Positions 49,351 to 58,714 of a DNA stretch of 64,000 nt are shown piece after piece (the first letter of the stretch is position 1; every line of letters starts with the position of its first letter). A program made the position numbers and the translations under genes. The notes beneath the pieces are model-generated. The model did not search any database. It was given only the letters and a program-made list of their open reading frames with translations, and had not been told where the DNA came from. The stretch is from Pseudonocardia sediminis (GTDB taxonomy: Bacteria; Actinomycetota; Actinomycetes; Mycobacteriales; Pseudonocardiaceae): the NCBI RefSeq assembly GCF_004217185.1, contig NZ_SHKL01000001.1, positions 248,001-312,000 on the forward strand. Reading direction: 5' to 3'.

Positions 49351-50340
49351 ATGCCCCGCCGGATCCCGGCCGCCCTGCGTTGGGCGCTGCTCGTCGCGCT
49401 CGTCGGCGCGGTGGTGATCTCGATCGGCCAGTCCTGGGTGGCCGCCGCGCCGTCCGCGGGTGGCTGGACCCAGACCCGGTGGGGCCCGCTCGGCCCGGCC
49501 GACCGCGACCTGCTGCAGAAGGTCCGCCTCGCCGGTCTGTGGGAGGCCCCGACCGGGCAGCAGGCCCAGCAGCAGGCCGTCGCCCCGGCCGTCAAGGAGG
49601 TCGGCGCGCACCTGGCCGGCGAGCACGCCCAGCTCGACGTCGCCGCCCGCGAGACCGCGGACAAGCTCGGTGTGCTGCTGCCCAGCCGGCCCTCGGACCA
49701 GCAGCTCGGCTGGATGAACCAGCTCTCCGGGCTGACCGGCACCGACTACGACCGCGCGTTCATCCAGATCGTGCGGGCCGCCCACGGCACCGTGCTGCCG
49801 CTGATCGCGGAGGTCCGGTCCGGCACCCGCAACCAGCTGATGCGCCAGTTCGCCGACACCGCCGACCAGTACGTCGGCCGCCACATCGGCTACCTGGAGA
49901 GCACCGGGCTGGTCGACTACTCCGCGCTGCCGGAGCCGCCGGAACCCGCTCCGGCCCCGGGCACCTCGGGCGCCGGGCTGATCGTGCCCGCGCTCGTCGT
50001 GCTCGGGGCGCTGCTCGCCGCGATCGGGCTGCTCACCACGCTGCGCCGCCGCCCCCGGCCGCACGGCGACGCGCCCGACCTCCTGCACCGCCCGCTGCGG
50101 GCACTCGGGGGACGGGCGATCCTCCCGGCCCCGCGTCCGGTCCCGGACATCGAGAGGGACGGGCCGGGCACCGGGGCCCGACGGACACAGTCCGACCTGG
50201 TGCCGGCGCACCCGACCGGCCCGGACCCCTGGGACGAGCTCGGCAACGCCCCACCCGGGCGGCGCGCCCGTCGCCGCCGTCCCGACCACGACACCGACCA
50301 CCCGATCGACGGCCACCACCGTCGCGACACCTGGAGCTGA
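49351..50340 (+). CDS. Exported DUF4142-domain protein with C-terminal membrane anchor
   Basis: 329 aa. N-terminal signal helix (about residues 9-33), then a helical DUF4142 domain (about 50-190) starting at DRDLLQKVRLAGLWE, with LAGEHAQLDVAARETADKLG and GTRNQLMRQFADTADQYVGRHIGYLE. After a Pro-rich linker comes a second hydrophobic helix (about 209-232) and a positively charged, His-rich tail facing the cytoplasm. DUF4142 is a ferritin-like four-helix fold in several predicted structures, but its function is unknown. It is 51 nt after the flavocytochrome gene and 6 nt before the next gene. Confidence 0.8.
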   Translation: MPRRIPAALRWALLVALVGAVVISIGQSWVAAAPSAGGWTQTRWGPLGPADRDLLQKVRLAGLWEAPTGQQAQQQAVAPAVKEVGAHLAGEHAQLDVAARETADKLGVLLPSRPSDQQLGWMNQLSGLTGTDYDRAFIQIVRAAHGTVLPLIAEVRSGTRNQLMRQFADTADQYVGRHIGYLESTGLVDYSALPEPPEPAPAPGTSGAGLIVPALVVLGALLAAIGLLTTLRRRPRPHGDAPDLLHRPLRALGGRAILPAPRPVPDIERDGPGTGARRTQSDLVPAHPTGPDPWDELGNAPPGRRARRRRPDHDTDHPIDGHHRRDTWS

Positions 50341-50346
50341 CCGACC

Positions 50347-51363
50347 ATGGCACCCACCTCACGTTCCCGCCGGCGACTGTTCGTCGCCGCCTCCGTCTCG
50401 GCGGCCGTGTTCGTCCTCGGCCCGGCTGCGTACGGCGTGGCCGCGACGACCGTCGACGGCCCGGCGGCGTCGTCGGCGACGCAGCAGGAGAGTCCGGACC
50501 GAGACGACGGCGCCGAACCCGACGGCGCCGAACCCGACGGCGCCGAACCCGACGGCGCCGAACCCGACGGCGCCGAACCCGACGGCGGGGGCGCCGACGC
50601 CGGATCCGGTGGCGGTCACGACCACGGGGGCGGAACCTCCGGTGCGTCCGGTTCCTCCGGCGACGGCGGCTCGGATGACGGCGGCTCGGATGACGGCGGT
50701 GCGGGCGACGGCGGTCCGGGCGACGGCTCGGCCGGGCAGGAGCGCATGAAGGCCCAGGAGGGTGTCGACGGTTCCGGCGGCAAGGGCGACGCCGACGGCA
50801 AGGACGAGGGCGCACCCGGCCTCGACGTCCTGGCCACCGACTGCAGCTCGAGCAACCTCGCGCCGCACGATGGCTTCCAGAAGGCACCCCGCTGCGTCGC
50901 GACGGCGTTCGGCGAGGTCGCCGCGCAGGCGTCGAGCCCGTCGCTGCTGATCACCGGCGCACCGAAGTCGGTCGCGAAGGGCCAGACGTTCCAGATCGAG
51001 GTCAGCACCCGCAACCTGGTCCGCGACCGGTTCCTCGGCGCGGCGGCGGGCGGCTACTACAAGGAGGCGTCGCTACTGACCGCGGACGGCCTGCAGCGCG
51101 GTCACTTCCACACCGCCTGCCGGATGCTGCCCAGCACCGGCGAGGCCCCGGACGCGAGCCCGGAGCCGGCGTTCTTCAAGGCCACCGAGGACAAGAAGGG
51201 CGGCTCGACGCCGGACACCGTGACGGTCGAGGTCCCCGGCGTGGACACCACCGGTGAGCTGCAGTGCTCGGCCTGGGCCGGGGACGGCTCGCACCGCGTC
51301 CCGATGATGCAGCGCGCCGACCAGACGCCGGCGTTCGACTCCGTCCGCATCGACGTCGGGTGA
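50347..51363 (+). CDS. Exported repeat-containing protein, 'Pecanex-like' domain of unknown function
   Basis: 338 aa. Signal peptide at about residues 10-33, followed by an acidic low-complexity linker containing five exact GAEPD repeats and Gly/Asp-rich stretches. The C-terminal domain (about residues 160-338) is conserved: DGFQKAPRCVATAFGEVAAQ, STRNLVRDRFLGAAAGGYYKE, GLQRGHFHTACRMLP and WAGDGSHRVPMMQRADQTP. This type is known in actinobacteria, sometimes labelled Pecanex-like, with no known function. Invariant-looking His and Cys residues suggest a ligand or metal site. It lies in the redox cluster, 6 nt after the DUF4142 gene. Confidence 0.8.
   Translation: MAPTSRSRRRLFVAASVSAAVFVLGPAAYGVAATTVDGPAASSATQQESPDRDDGAEPDGAEPDGAEPDGAEPDGAEPDGGGADAGSGGGHDHGGGTSGASGSSGDGGSDDGGSDDGGAGDGGPGDGSAGQERMKAQEGVDGSGGKGDADGKDEGAPGLDVLATDCSSSNLAPHDGFQKAPRCVATAFGEVAAQASSPSLLITGAPKSVAKGQTFQIEVSTRNLVRDRFLGAAAGGYYKEASLLTADGLQRGHFHTACRMLPSTGEAPDASPEPAFFKATEDKKGGSTPDTVTVEVPGVDTTGELQCSAWAGDGSHRVPMMQRADQTPAFDSVRIDVG
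50506..50580 (+). repeat. 15-bp perfect tandem repeat x5 (VNTR)
   Basis: Unit GACGGCGCCGAACCC repeated five times without a single change, then a partial unit at 50581-50588. It encodes DGAEP pentapeptides in the exported protein and is in frame, so copy changes only alter linker length. Confidence 0.95.
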
Positions 51364-51418
51364 TCCGGGCGTGCGCGTGAACACCGACCCCCACCCCTCG
51401 TCACTCAAGGAGATCGCC

Positions 51419-52054
51419 ATGCGGATCCGAGGGCCCCTGGCCACCCTGCTCGCCGTCGTCGCCGCGGGAGCGGCCGTCTTCGCCACGAACCTCGTCCTGA
51501 CCGACGAGGGCCCGCCGCCCGAGCGCACCGCCTCGCTCGGCCTGTCCGCCGACGGTTACGGCACCGGCGACGGCTACGGCGGTGGTGCGGGCGGGGACGC
51601 CTACGGCGCCGCGCCGGCCGCTCCCGCAGCCCCGGCCGCCCCGGCGTCCCCGGCACCCGTGGCCGCCGCGGCCCCGCAGGCCGCCGCCGCGCCGGCCGCG
51701 TACGACGGGCGCACCTCCGGCGACGAGGTCACGGTCGCCCTGAAGATCGCCGACGGCGGTGCGGCCACCGCGTACGTCTGCGACAACAAGGGCATCGAGT
51801 CCTGGATGCGCGGCACCGTCGAGGGCACCGAGCTGAAGCTGACCGGCAAGGACGGCGCGGTGCTCGACGGCCGCACCGAGGACGGCGCCGCGTTCGGCAC
51901 CGTGCAGGTCGGCGGCAAGAGCTGGCCGTTCGCCGCGGCCCCGCCCAAGAAGAAGGCCGCCGCCGCCGAGGCGCCGGCCGCTCCCGGGAACACCGCTCCG
52001 GAGAAGGCCGCACCCGGCACGTACGGGAGCACCTCGACCGACGGATGGGGCTGA
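51419..52054 (+). CDS. Small exported Ala/Pro-rich protein
   Basis: 211 aa. An N-terminal helix (about residues 4-27) is a signal or anchor, followed by a Gly/Tyr/Ala-rich linker and a small conserved core (about 95-170, SGDEVTVALKIADGGAATAYVCDNKGIESWM), then a Lys/Ala/Pro-rich tail. The core looks like a small beta-domain with one Cys. GGAG precedes the ATG at 51419; an upstream GTG at 51371 is unlikely. It overlaps the next gene by 10 nt. No function is known. Confidence 0.75.
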   Translation: MRIRGPLATLLAVVAAGAAVFATNLVLTDEGPPPERTASLGLSADGYGTGDGYGGGAGGDAYGAAPAAPAAPAAPASPAPVAAAAPQAAAAPAAYDGRTSGDEVTVALKIADGGAATAYVCDNKGIESWMRGTVEGTELKLTGKDGAVLDGRTEDGAAFGTVQVGGKSWPFAAAPPKKKAAAAEAPAAPGNTAPEKAAPGTYGSTSTDGWG

Positions 52055-53304
52055 TCCCGTTGCGACGCAGCTATCCCCTCACCGACGGCGACGACCAGGG
52101 CCCCACCGGCTCGTCCGGGCGCCACGCCGTCCACGGATCACCCCCGGAACCCGGCGTGCCGGCCGCACGCGGCCCGGCGGGCCCGGCGGCCGACGGCTAC
52201 GACGCCGACCGCCACCGCGAGCGGCACGAGGGTGCACCCGGTCCGGTGGACCGCTACGCGGCGGCGACCGGCGACCCCGGCTCCCGCCCGGTCGGCGGCC
52301 GGTCCACCCGTCAGACCGACCCCTACGGCGACGACCTGTTCACCGGTCACATGGCCGTCGGCGACCCCCGCGACGACCCGCACACCGACCCCCACGGGTG
52401 GGAGCCGGTCCCCGCCGACGCCGCTCCGGCCCGTCCCCGCCGGCGTCCGCAGGACGGCACCGGCCTGTCCATCCCGCGCCAGCGCGGGGCGACGGGGGAG
52501 ACCGCGCGCGACGCGGAGCCCGAGCCGTACCCGGACGGGGCACGGCCCGCGCGCCGTCCGGAGCGGCGCACGTCGTCGCGTCCCCGGACCTCGGCCCGTG
52601 CCGCGGAGACCCTGCGCCCGGCGGGCACCGCCCGTCCGACCGCGACCTCACGCCGCGAGGCGACGGCGCGGCGGGACCGGCCACCCCGCCCGGCCGTGTC
52701 CGAACGGGCGCGGCCCGCCGCCCCGGAGACGACGGCCCGAGCCGAGCCCCTGGCCGACCTGATGGACCTGCCCGGCCCGAGGATCTCCACCCTCGTCGTG
52801 CCGGTCGCGATCGGCACGCTCGTCGCCGTCGCGCTCGGCGTCTACGCCCGCGAGCACGACCCGACCGGCGTCGCGGTGAACCTGGCCGGGTTCTCCGGCG
52901 CGCTCGCGGTGAAGACGTGGCTGGCCACCGCCGCGATGGCGCTCGGGCTGGTGCAGCTGTGGTCGGCGCTCGTCGTGACCGGGCGGATCGGCCACGGCGA
53001 GACCCCGCTGATCCACGCCCTGCACCGCTGGTCCGGACGCGCCGCCGTGCTGGTCACGGTGCCGGTCGCGGTCCAGTGCCTGATCGCCCTGGGCTGGTCC
53101 GGGGCGACGCCGAGGGCGCTCGCGCACTCGCTGTTCGGCTGCCTGTTCTACGGCGCGTTCGCGACCAAGATGCTTCTGCTGCGCCGACGCGGAGTCCCCG
53201 GCTGGGCGATGGCCGTGGCGGGCGGGCTGGTGTTCGCGCTGCTCACCGGCATCTGGCTGACGTCCGCGGCCTGGTTCTTCGGCACCCGCGGCATCACCTT
53301 CTGA
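52045..53304 (+). CDS. DUF6529-like membrane protein with long charged N-terminus
   Basis: 419 aa. The first 240 residues are disordered, Arg/Pro/Asp-rich and probably cytoplasmic. The C-terminal part has five hydrophobic helices (about 248-268, 288-310, 330-350, 363-380, 390-412). His residues in LIHALHRWSGRAAVL (about 320) and LAHSLFGCLFYGAF (about 355) are placed like heme ligands of b561-type proteins; heme binding is inference. It lies between a small exported protein and a Rieske gene, which suggests a membrane electron carrier role. Confidence 0.8.
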   Translation: MGLIPLRRSYPLTDGDDQGPTGSSGRHAVHGSPPEPGVPAARGPAGPAADGYDADRHRERHEGAPGPVDRYAAATGDPGSRPVGGRSTRQTDPYGDDLFTGHMAVGDPRDDPHTDPHGWEPVPADAAPARPRRRPQDGTGLSIPRQRGATGETARDAEPEPYPDGARPARRPERRTSSRPRTSARAAETLRPAGTARPTATSRREATARRDRPPRPAVSERARPAAPETTARAEPLADLMDLPGPRISTLVVPVAIGTLVAVALGVYAREHDPTGVAVNLAGFSGALAVKTWLATAAMALGLVQLWSALVVTGRIGHGETPLIHALHRWSGRAAVLVTVPVAVQCLIALGWSGATPRALAHSLFGCLFYGAFATKMLLLRRRGVPGWAMAVAGGLVFALLTGIWLTSAAWFFGTRGITF

Positions 53305-53354
53305 TCCGGGGAACCCGGTCACCACCGCACACATTGTCTCCAGAGGAGTCCGAC

Positions 53355-53822
53355 GTGACCACCACAGATCTCAGCCGACGCGCCGCCCTGACCGGTGCGG
53401 GGGTGCTCTGCCTGTCCTGCGCGGCGGGATGCGCGACCTACGGCTCCGGCGCACCGCCCGCCGCGTCCACCGCCCCCGCTCCTGCGGCACCGTCGGCGGC
53501 CCCGGCTCCGGCGGCCCCTGCTCCGGCGGCCCCGGCGCAGGGGCTGGCCGCCACCACCGACATCCCGGTCGGCAGCGGGACGATCTTCGCCGACCAGGGC
53601 GTCGTCGTCACCCAGCCGACGGCCGGGCAGTTCAAGGCGTTCGGCATCGTCTGCCCGCACCAGGGCTGCCAGGTCAACGAGGTGACCGACGGCGCGATCT
53701 CCTGCCCGTGTCACGGCAGCACGTTCGCCCTCACCGACGGCGCCCCCACCGCGGGCCCGGCGACGTCCCCGCTGGAGCCCCGGCAGGTCACCGTCAGCGG
53801 CGGGCGGGTGGTGCTGGCGTGA
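53355..53822 (+). CDS. Tat-exported Rieske (2Fe-2S) protein
   Basis: 155 aa. The N-terminal SRRAALTGAGVL is a Tat-type signal and the following AAGC (Cys26) may be a lipobox. After a Pro/Ala linker, the Rieske domain (about residues 68-155) has CPHQGC with ligands Cys100 and His102 and SCPCHG with ligands Cys117 and His120. Cys105 and Cys119 fit the disulfide of high-potential Rieske proteins. It is expected to carry electrons on the outer face. It is the last gene of the redox cluster, followed by a terminator hairpin. Confidence 0.92.
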   Translation: MTTTDLSRRAALTGAGVLCLSCAAGCATYGSGAPPAASTAPAPAAPSAAPAPAAPAPAAPAQGLAATTDIPVGSGTIFADQGVVVTQPTAGQFKAFGIVCPHQGCQVNEVTDGAISCPCHGSTFALTDGAPTAGPATSPLEPRQVTVSGGRVVLA

Positions 53823-53869
53823 CGACGGCGGGCCCGCCCCCGCGTGGGAGCGGACCCGCCGGCGTCGTC
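53821..53869. terminator. Bidirectional terminator hairpin between Rieske and membrane protein genes
   Basis: GACGACGGCGGG pairs with CCCGCCGGCGTCGTC with a 3-nt bulge. It lies directly at the Rieske stop and 9 nt from the end of the convergent gene. Confidence 0.6.
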
Positions 53870-53877
53870 GGGCGGGA

Positions 53878-54615
53878 TCAGGCGGTCCGGGTCGCGGCGA
53901 GCACGTCCGGGGAGCCGCGACGGACCAGGCGCAGGGCCAGCAGGTAGAGCGGCGCGCCGAGCAGGACCGTCAGCGCGGTGACCCCCGCGCCCCCGACGAC
54001 CCCGGCCGCCATCGGCGGCAGCACCCAGATCAGGGCGAAGACCGGGACGGTCCACCATCCGACGACCCCGGCCCGGGCCAGGCCGGCGAGCAGCAGCACC
54101 GGTCCGAGCAGGCCGAGCACCTGACCGGTGGCCAGCCAGATCGACACCCACGGGATCCCCGCGTCGAGGTTCTCCAGGACGCCGGCGGCGGCGTCGACCG
54201 GGATCCGGTTGCCCATCGCGGCCAGGTAGTGGTCGCCGAGCAGCAGCCCGGAGATCTGGACCGAGCCGAAGACCGTCGCGACACCGGCGACCGTGGTCAG
54301 GCCCCGCCCGCGCCGTCCGCGGACCAGGCCCATCGCGGCCAGCGCGCCGAACAGCAGCGCGACCCAGTAGTAGTGCAGGAAGGCTGCCGAGATCCCGCTG
54401 ACGACCGGGTCCGCGGCGAGCGAGGCGACGTAGGCGGCCGAGCCGGGGTCGTCCTGCGGGGGTGAGGTGGCGAACCCTCCGGCGAGCAGCAGCGGCGCGA
54501 GTCCGAGGGCGACGCCGCCGGCGCGGGCCGGCCAGACGGGGCCGCGGTCGGTGTCGCGGGCGGCGGTGTCGCGGGCGGTGTCGGTCGGGGCGACGGTCGG
54601 GTCGGTGGCGGTCAT
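53878..54615 (-). CDS. Hypothetical polytopic membrane protein
   Basis: 245 aa with six hydrophobic segments (about residues 32-50, 72-100, 106-128, 155-178, 186-208, 210-232) after a Thr/Asp/Ala-rich N-terminal tail. It resembles DUF4386-like proteins in general layout, but I do not recognise it firmly. It is divergent from the histidine kinase gene 190 nt away, and could be a target of that two-component pair. Confidence 0.7.
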   Translation of the reverse strand: MTATDPTVAPTDTARDTAARDTDRGPVWPARAGGVALGLAPLLLAGGFATSPPQDDPGSAAYVASLAADPVVSGISAAFLHYYWVALLFGALAAMGLVRGRRGRGLTTVAGVATVFGSVQISGLLLGDHYLAAMGNRIPVDAAAGVLENLDAGIPWVSIWLATGQVLGLLGPVLLLAGLARAGVVGWWTVPVFALIWVLPPMAAGVVGGAGVTALTVLLGAPLYLLALRLVRRGSPDVLAATRTA

Positions 54616-54792
54616 CGGGGGCTCCTCGTGGGGCGGTGCCGCGCCGGGGTGGCGGGGCCGATGACGAGAACGGTGCCGTCACGGGGGTGGCCGGCGGATC
54701 CTTCCGGACGGCCGATCCAGCGGGCCCGGAACACGAGATCGGCGCCGCCGGGGTCCTCCCGGCGGAGGATCCCCGCGCACCCGGTCCGGCGC

Positions 54793-54805
54793 TACCGTCG
54801 CGCTC
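54793..54805 (+). promoter_or_regulatory. Leaderless promoter of histidine kinase gene
   Basis: TACCGT at 54793-54798, then 7 nt to the GTG at 54806. This is the clearest example of the recurring leaderless arrangement. Confidence 0.55.
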
Positions 54806-55990
54806 GTGCGCCTGCCGAGACCGTCGATGCCCTGGGGTTTCGCCGTGCCCGCGGGCCTCGTCTGCGCGCTGGCCGTGCTCGCCGAGACCGGTGGCGACCC
54901 GGAGGGCGTGGGGTTCGTCCCGGCGGCGTGGGGTCTGGCCGTGTTCGTGCTCGCGGTGTTCCTCCTCGCCGCGAAGGTCCCGGTCGCCGGACCGCTGCTG
55001 ATGCTGGCCCCGTTCCTGCCGGTCGGGGTCGGGGCCGGCGGGGCCCAGCTGATCGCGTTCATGCTGCTGCTCGGTCACACCGGGTACCGCTGCCCGCCGC
55101 GGACGGCGCTCGTGGTGGCGGCCGTGACCGGTCTGGTGGCCGGCGGGACGGTCGCCGTGGCGCTCGGCTCGCCGTGGGAGGCCGGCTTCTACCCGGTGAT
55201 CCTCGGTGTCGCGGCCGCGATGGGGATGCTGCTGCGCCGTGAGCGCGAGCGCGCCGAGCAGCTGCGGGTGATGACCGCCGAGCTGGCCGCGCAGCGTGAC
55301 GCCCGCGCCGAGGCCGCCGTCGCGCAGGAGCGGATGCGGATCTCCCGCGAGCTGCACGACGCCGTCGCGCACACGGTGTCGGTGATGACGCTGCAGGCCG
55401 GCGTCGTACGTCGCCGCCTGCCGGACGGCTCGGCCGAGCACACCGCGCTGGAGTCGGTCGAGCAGCTGGGACGGCGGTCGGTGGACGAGCTGCGCCGGGT
55501 CGTCGGGCTGCTGCGCGAGGACGACACGTCCACGACCGACCCGGCGCCGTCGCTGGACCGGCTCGACGAGCTGGCCGCCGGCGTCCGCGCGGCGGGGACG
55601 CCGGTCGTCGTCGAGGTGCGGGGTGAGCCCGCCGGGCTGCCGGACGGGCTGGAGCGCTCGGCGTACCGGATCGTGCAGGAGGCGCTGAGCAACACCGTCC
55701 GGCACGCCGGGGCGGCCTCGGTGGTCGTCACCGTCGAGCACGCGCCGGGGGAGCTGCGGCTCGCCGTCGTCGACGACGGTGCGGGCCCGGCGACACGGTC
55801 GCGGGGGACCGGGTACGGGCTGCTCGGGATGCGGGAGCGGACCGAGCTGTTCGGCGGTGAGCTCGTCACCGGTCCGGAGCCGGATGGCGGGTTCGCCGTC
55901 CGGGCGCGGTTCCCGGTGCCGGCCGCCCCGGGCCTCCCCGTCGCGGACGCCCCGTCACCGACGCCGTCCTCCGCGCAGGTCCGGTCGTGA
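54806..55990 (+). CDS. NarL-type sensor histidine kinase (HisKA_3)
   Basis: 394 aa. Four to five membrane helices in the first 130 residues without a large extracellular loop point to intramembrane sensing. The phosphoacceptor His is in ERMRISRELHDAVAHTVSVM (about residue 190). The ATPase domain has VQEALSNTVRHAG (N box, about 292), VDDGAGPA and GTGYGLLGMRER (G boxes). It should phosphorylate the response regulator encoded next, with which it shares a 4-nt GTGA overlap. The GTG start follows a leaderless promoter. Confidence 0.92.
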   Translation: MRLPRPSMPWGFAVPAGLVCALAVLAETGGDPEGVGFVPAAWGLAVFVLAVFLLAAKVPVAGPLLMLAPFLPVGVGAGGAQLIAFMLLLGHTGYRCPPRTALVVAAVTGLVAGGTVAVALGSPWEAGFYPVILGVAAAMGMLLRRERERAEQLRVMTAELAAQRDARAEAAVAQERMRISRELHDAVAHTVSVMTLQAGVVRRRLPDGSAEHTALESVEQLGRRSVDELRRVVGLLREDDTSTTDPAPSLDRLDELAAGVRAAGTPVVVEVRGEPAGLPDGLERSAYRIVQEALSNTVRHAGAASVVVTVEHAPGELRLAVVDDGAGPATRSRGTGYGLLGMRERTELFGGELVTGPEPDGGFAVRARFPVPAAPGLPVADAPSPTPSSAQVRS

Positions 55991-56643
55991 GCGCCGTCCG
56001 CGTCGTCCTGGCCGACGACGAGGCCCTGGTCCGCGCGGGTCTGCGGATGCTGCTCGACGGCGAGCCCGACGTCGACGTCGTCGGCGAGGCGTCCGACACC
56101 GGCTCCGCCGTGCGCACCGTTCTGGGCACCGCGCCGGACGTCGTCCTGATGGACGTGCGGATGCCCGGCGGCGGCGGGATCGCCGCGGCCACCGAGCTGG
56201 CCGCCGCCGGATCGGCCGCCCGGGTCCTGGTGCTCACCACGTTCGACGACGACGAGGTCGTCGACGCCGCGCTGCGACTGGGCGTCGCCGGGTTCCTGCT
56301 CAAGACCTCCCCGCCGGAGCAGCTGCTCGACGCGGTGCGCCGGGTCGCGGCCGGTGGCGGCCAGCTGGACCCGGCCGTGGTGCCCCGGGTGATCGCCGCC
56401 TACGGGGCGGCGCCGCGCCCGTCCGAGCGCTCCGCCGCGCTGGCCCGGCTCACCCCGCGGGAGACCGACGTGCTGCGGGAGGTCGGCCGGGGACTGTCCA
56501 ATGCCGAGGTCGCGGCGGCCCTGCACCTCGGGGAGACGACCGTGAAGACCCACCTCGGGCGGGTGCTGGACAAGCTCGACCTGCGCGACCGGGCCCGCGC
56601 GATCGCGTTCGCCCACGAGTCCGGGCTGCTGCGCGGCACGTGA
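55987..56643 (+). CDS. NarL/FixJ-family response regulator
   Basis: 218 aa. Receiver domain residues 3-120 with acidic pocket DDEA and phosphoacceptor Asp in VVLMDVRMPGGGG (about residue 55); Thr in LTTF and Lys in LLKTSPPEQ complete the site. The C-terminal LuxR HTH is LTPRETDVLREVGRGLSNAEVAAALHLGETTVKTHLGRVL. It is coupled to the upstream kinase and converges on the IclR gene with a 3-nt gap. The target genes are unknown. Confidence 0.95.
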   Translation: MSAVRVVLADDEALVRAGLRMLLDGEPDVDVVGEASDTGSAVRTVLGTAPDVVLMDVRMPGGGGIAAATELAAAGSAARVLVLTTFDDDEVVDAALRLGVAGFLLKTSPPEQLLDAVRRVAAGGGQLDPAVVPRVIAAYGAAPRPSERSAALARLTPRETDVLREVGRGLSNAEVAAALHLGETTVKTHLGRVLDKLDLRDRARAIAFAHESGLLRGT

Positions 56644-56646
56644 GGG

Positions 56647-57414
56647 TCAGAGCGTCAGCTCCGCGCCGACCGCGCGCGCCGTCTCCACCAGCAGCGGGAC
56701 CACGTCGGTCCGCAGGCGTTCCGCCGTGGACCGCCCCGCCGACGTCGACGACGCGAGCGCCGCGACCACCCGTCCCGAGCGGTCCTGGACCGGCGCCGAC
56801 GCCGAGATCAGCCCCTCCTCCAGCTCACCGGCGACGATCGAGAACCCCTGCTCGCGGACCCGGGCGAGCTCGGCGCGCAACGCGTCCGGGTCCACGGTCG
56901 TACGCGCGGTCGGGCGGGCCAGCGGTCCCGATCCGAGCACCGCGGAGACCCGCTCCGGGTCGGCCCAGGCCAGCAGCACCCGTCCCATCGACGTCGCGTG
57001 GGCCGGGACCCGGGTGCCCACGCTGACGGTCAGCGTCATGATCCGCCGCACCGGCACCCGGGCGACGTAGACGACCTCGCCGCCGTCCAGCTCGGCCAGC
57101 GACGCGGACTCGCCGGTCCGCTCGGCGAGCGCCAGCAGGTGCGGCTGCGCCGACTCGATCAGGGCGTGCGCGGCCGTGTAGTGCTGCCCGATCGCGAGGA
57201 CCCGCGGGGTGAGCGACCACCGCGGTCCGGTCGACGTCACGTACCCGAGGTGCTGCAGGGTGATCAGGATGCGCCGGACCGCCGGACGCGACAGGCCGGT
57301 GACGGCGGCGAGCTCGGCGAGGGTGGGCCGGGGGAGCTCCTCGTCGAAGGCGTTGAGCACCGCGAAGCCGCGTTCCAGGCTCTGGATGCGGTCGCGGTCG
57401 CCGGGCTGGTCCAC
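56647..57414 (-). CDS. IclR-family regulator (cat operon)
   Basis: 255 aa from the GTG at 57414, chosen because GGAGGG lies 9 nt upstream; GTG 57432 would add six residues. N-terminal winged helix (about residues 10-70, PTLAELAAVTGLSRPAVRRILITLQHLGYV) and the IclR effector domain with SMGRVLLAW (about 141). This is the PcaR/CatR-like subgroup that responds to aromatic ring-cleavage products. It is divergent from catA and the gap holds two ACGCnnnGCGT palindromes 20 bp apart. Confidence 0.92.
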   Translation of the reverse strand: MDQPGDRDRIQSLERGFAVLNAFDEELPRPTLAELAAVTGLSRPAVRRILITLQHLGYVTSTGPRWSLTPRVLAIGQHYTAAHALIESAQPHLLALAERTGESASLAELDGGEVVYVARVPVRRIMTLTVSVGTRVPAHATSMGRVLLAWADPERVSAVLGSGPLARPTARTTVDPDALRAELARVREQGFSIVAGELEEGLISASAPVQDRSGRVVAALASSTSAGRSTAERLRTDVVPLLVETARAVGAELTL

Positions 57415-57464
57415 GCGTCCTACCCTCCGCACTTGACGACGTCCCGGCCGTTCGGGAACCTTGA

Positions 57465-58397
<933 letters not shown>

Positions 58398-58429
58398 CCC
58401 TCTCCACCCGACACCGAGGAGCTGATCGA

Positions 58430-58714
58430 GTGCTGTTCCACGTGCGCATGGACGTGGCCATTCCCCACGACCTGGACCCGGACGTCCGGGCCGAGACGGT
58501 CGCCAGGGAGAAGGCGCGGGCGCTGGAGGTCCAGCGCGCCGGCAAGTGGCCGCACATCTGGCGGGTCGTGGGCCAGTACTCGAACATCAGCATCTTCGAC
58601 GTCGAGTCGAACGCCGAGCTGCACGAGATCCTCGGCTCGCTGCCGCTGTTCCCGTACATGACGATCACGGTCGCGCCGCTGACGACACACCCGTCGGACC
58701 TGGCGGTGCAGTGA
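58430..58714 (+). CDS. catC: Muconolactone delta-isomerase
   Basis: 94 aa, matching the 92-97 aa of CatC. VLFHVRMDVAIPHDLDP, GKWPHIWRVVGQYSNISIFDV and LGSLPLFPYMTITVAPLTTHPSDL are characteristic. It isomerises muconolactone to 3-oxoadipate enol-lactone in the cytoplasm as a decamer. GTG 58430 follows GAGGAG. The muconate cycloisomerase gene (catB) that should lie between catA and catC is missing. The stop overlaps the SnoaL-like GTG. Confidence 0.96.
   Translation: MLFHVRMDVAIPHDLDPDVRAETVAREKARALEVQRAGKWPHIWRVVGQYSNISIFDVESNAELHEILGSLPLFPYMTITVAPLTTHPSDLAVQ

Noticed and set aside
50506..50588. CRISPR-like array
   Set aside because: The 15-bp units are contiguous without spacers and lie in frame inside a coding gene.
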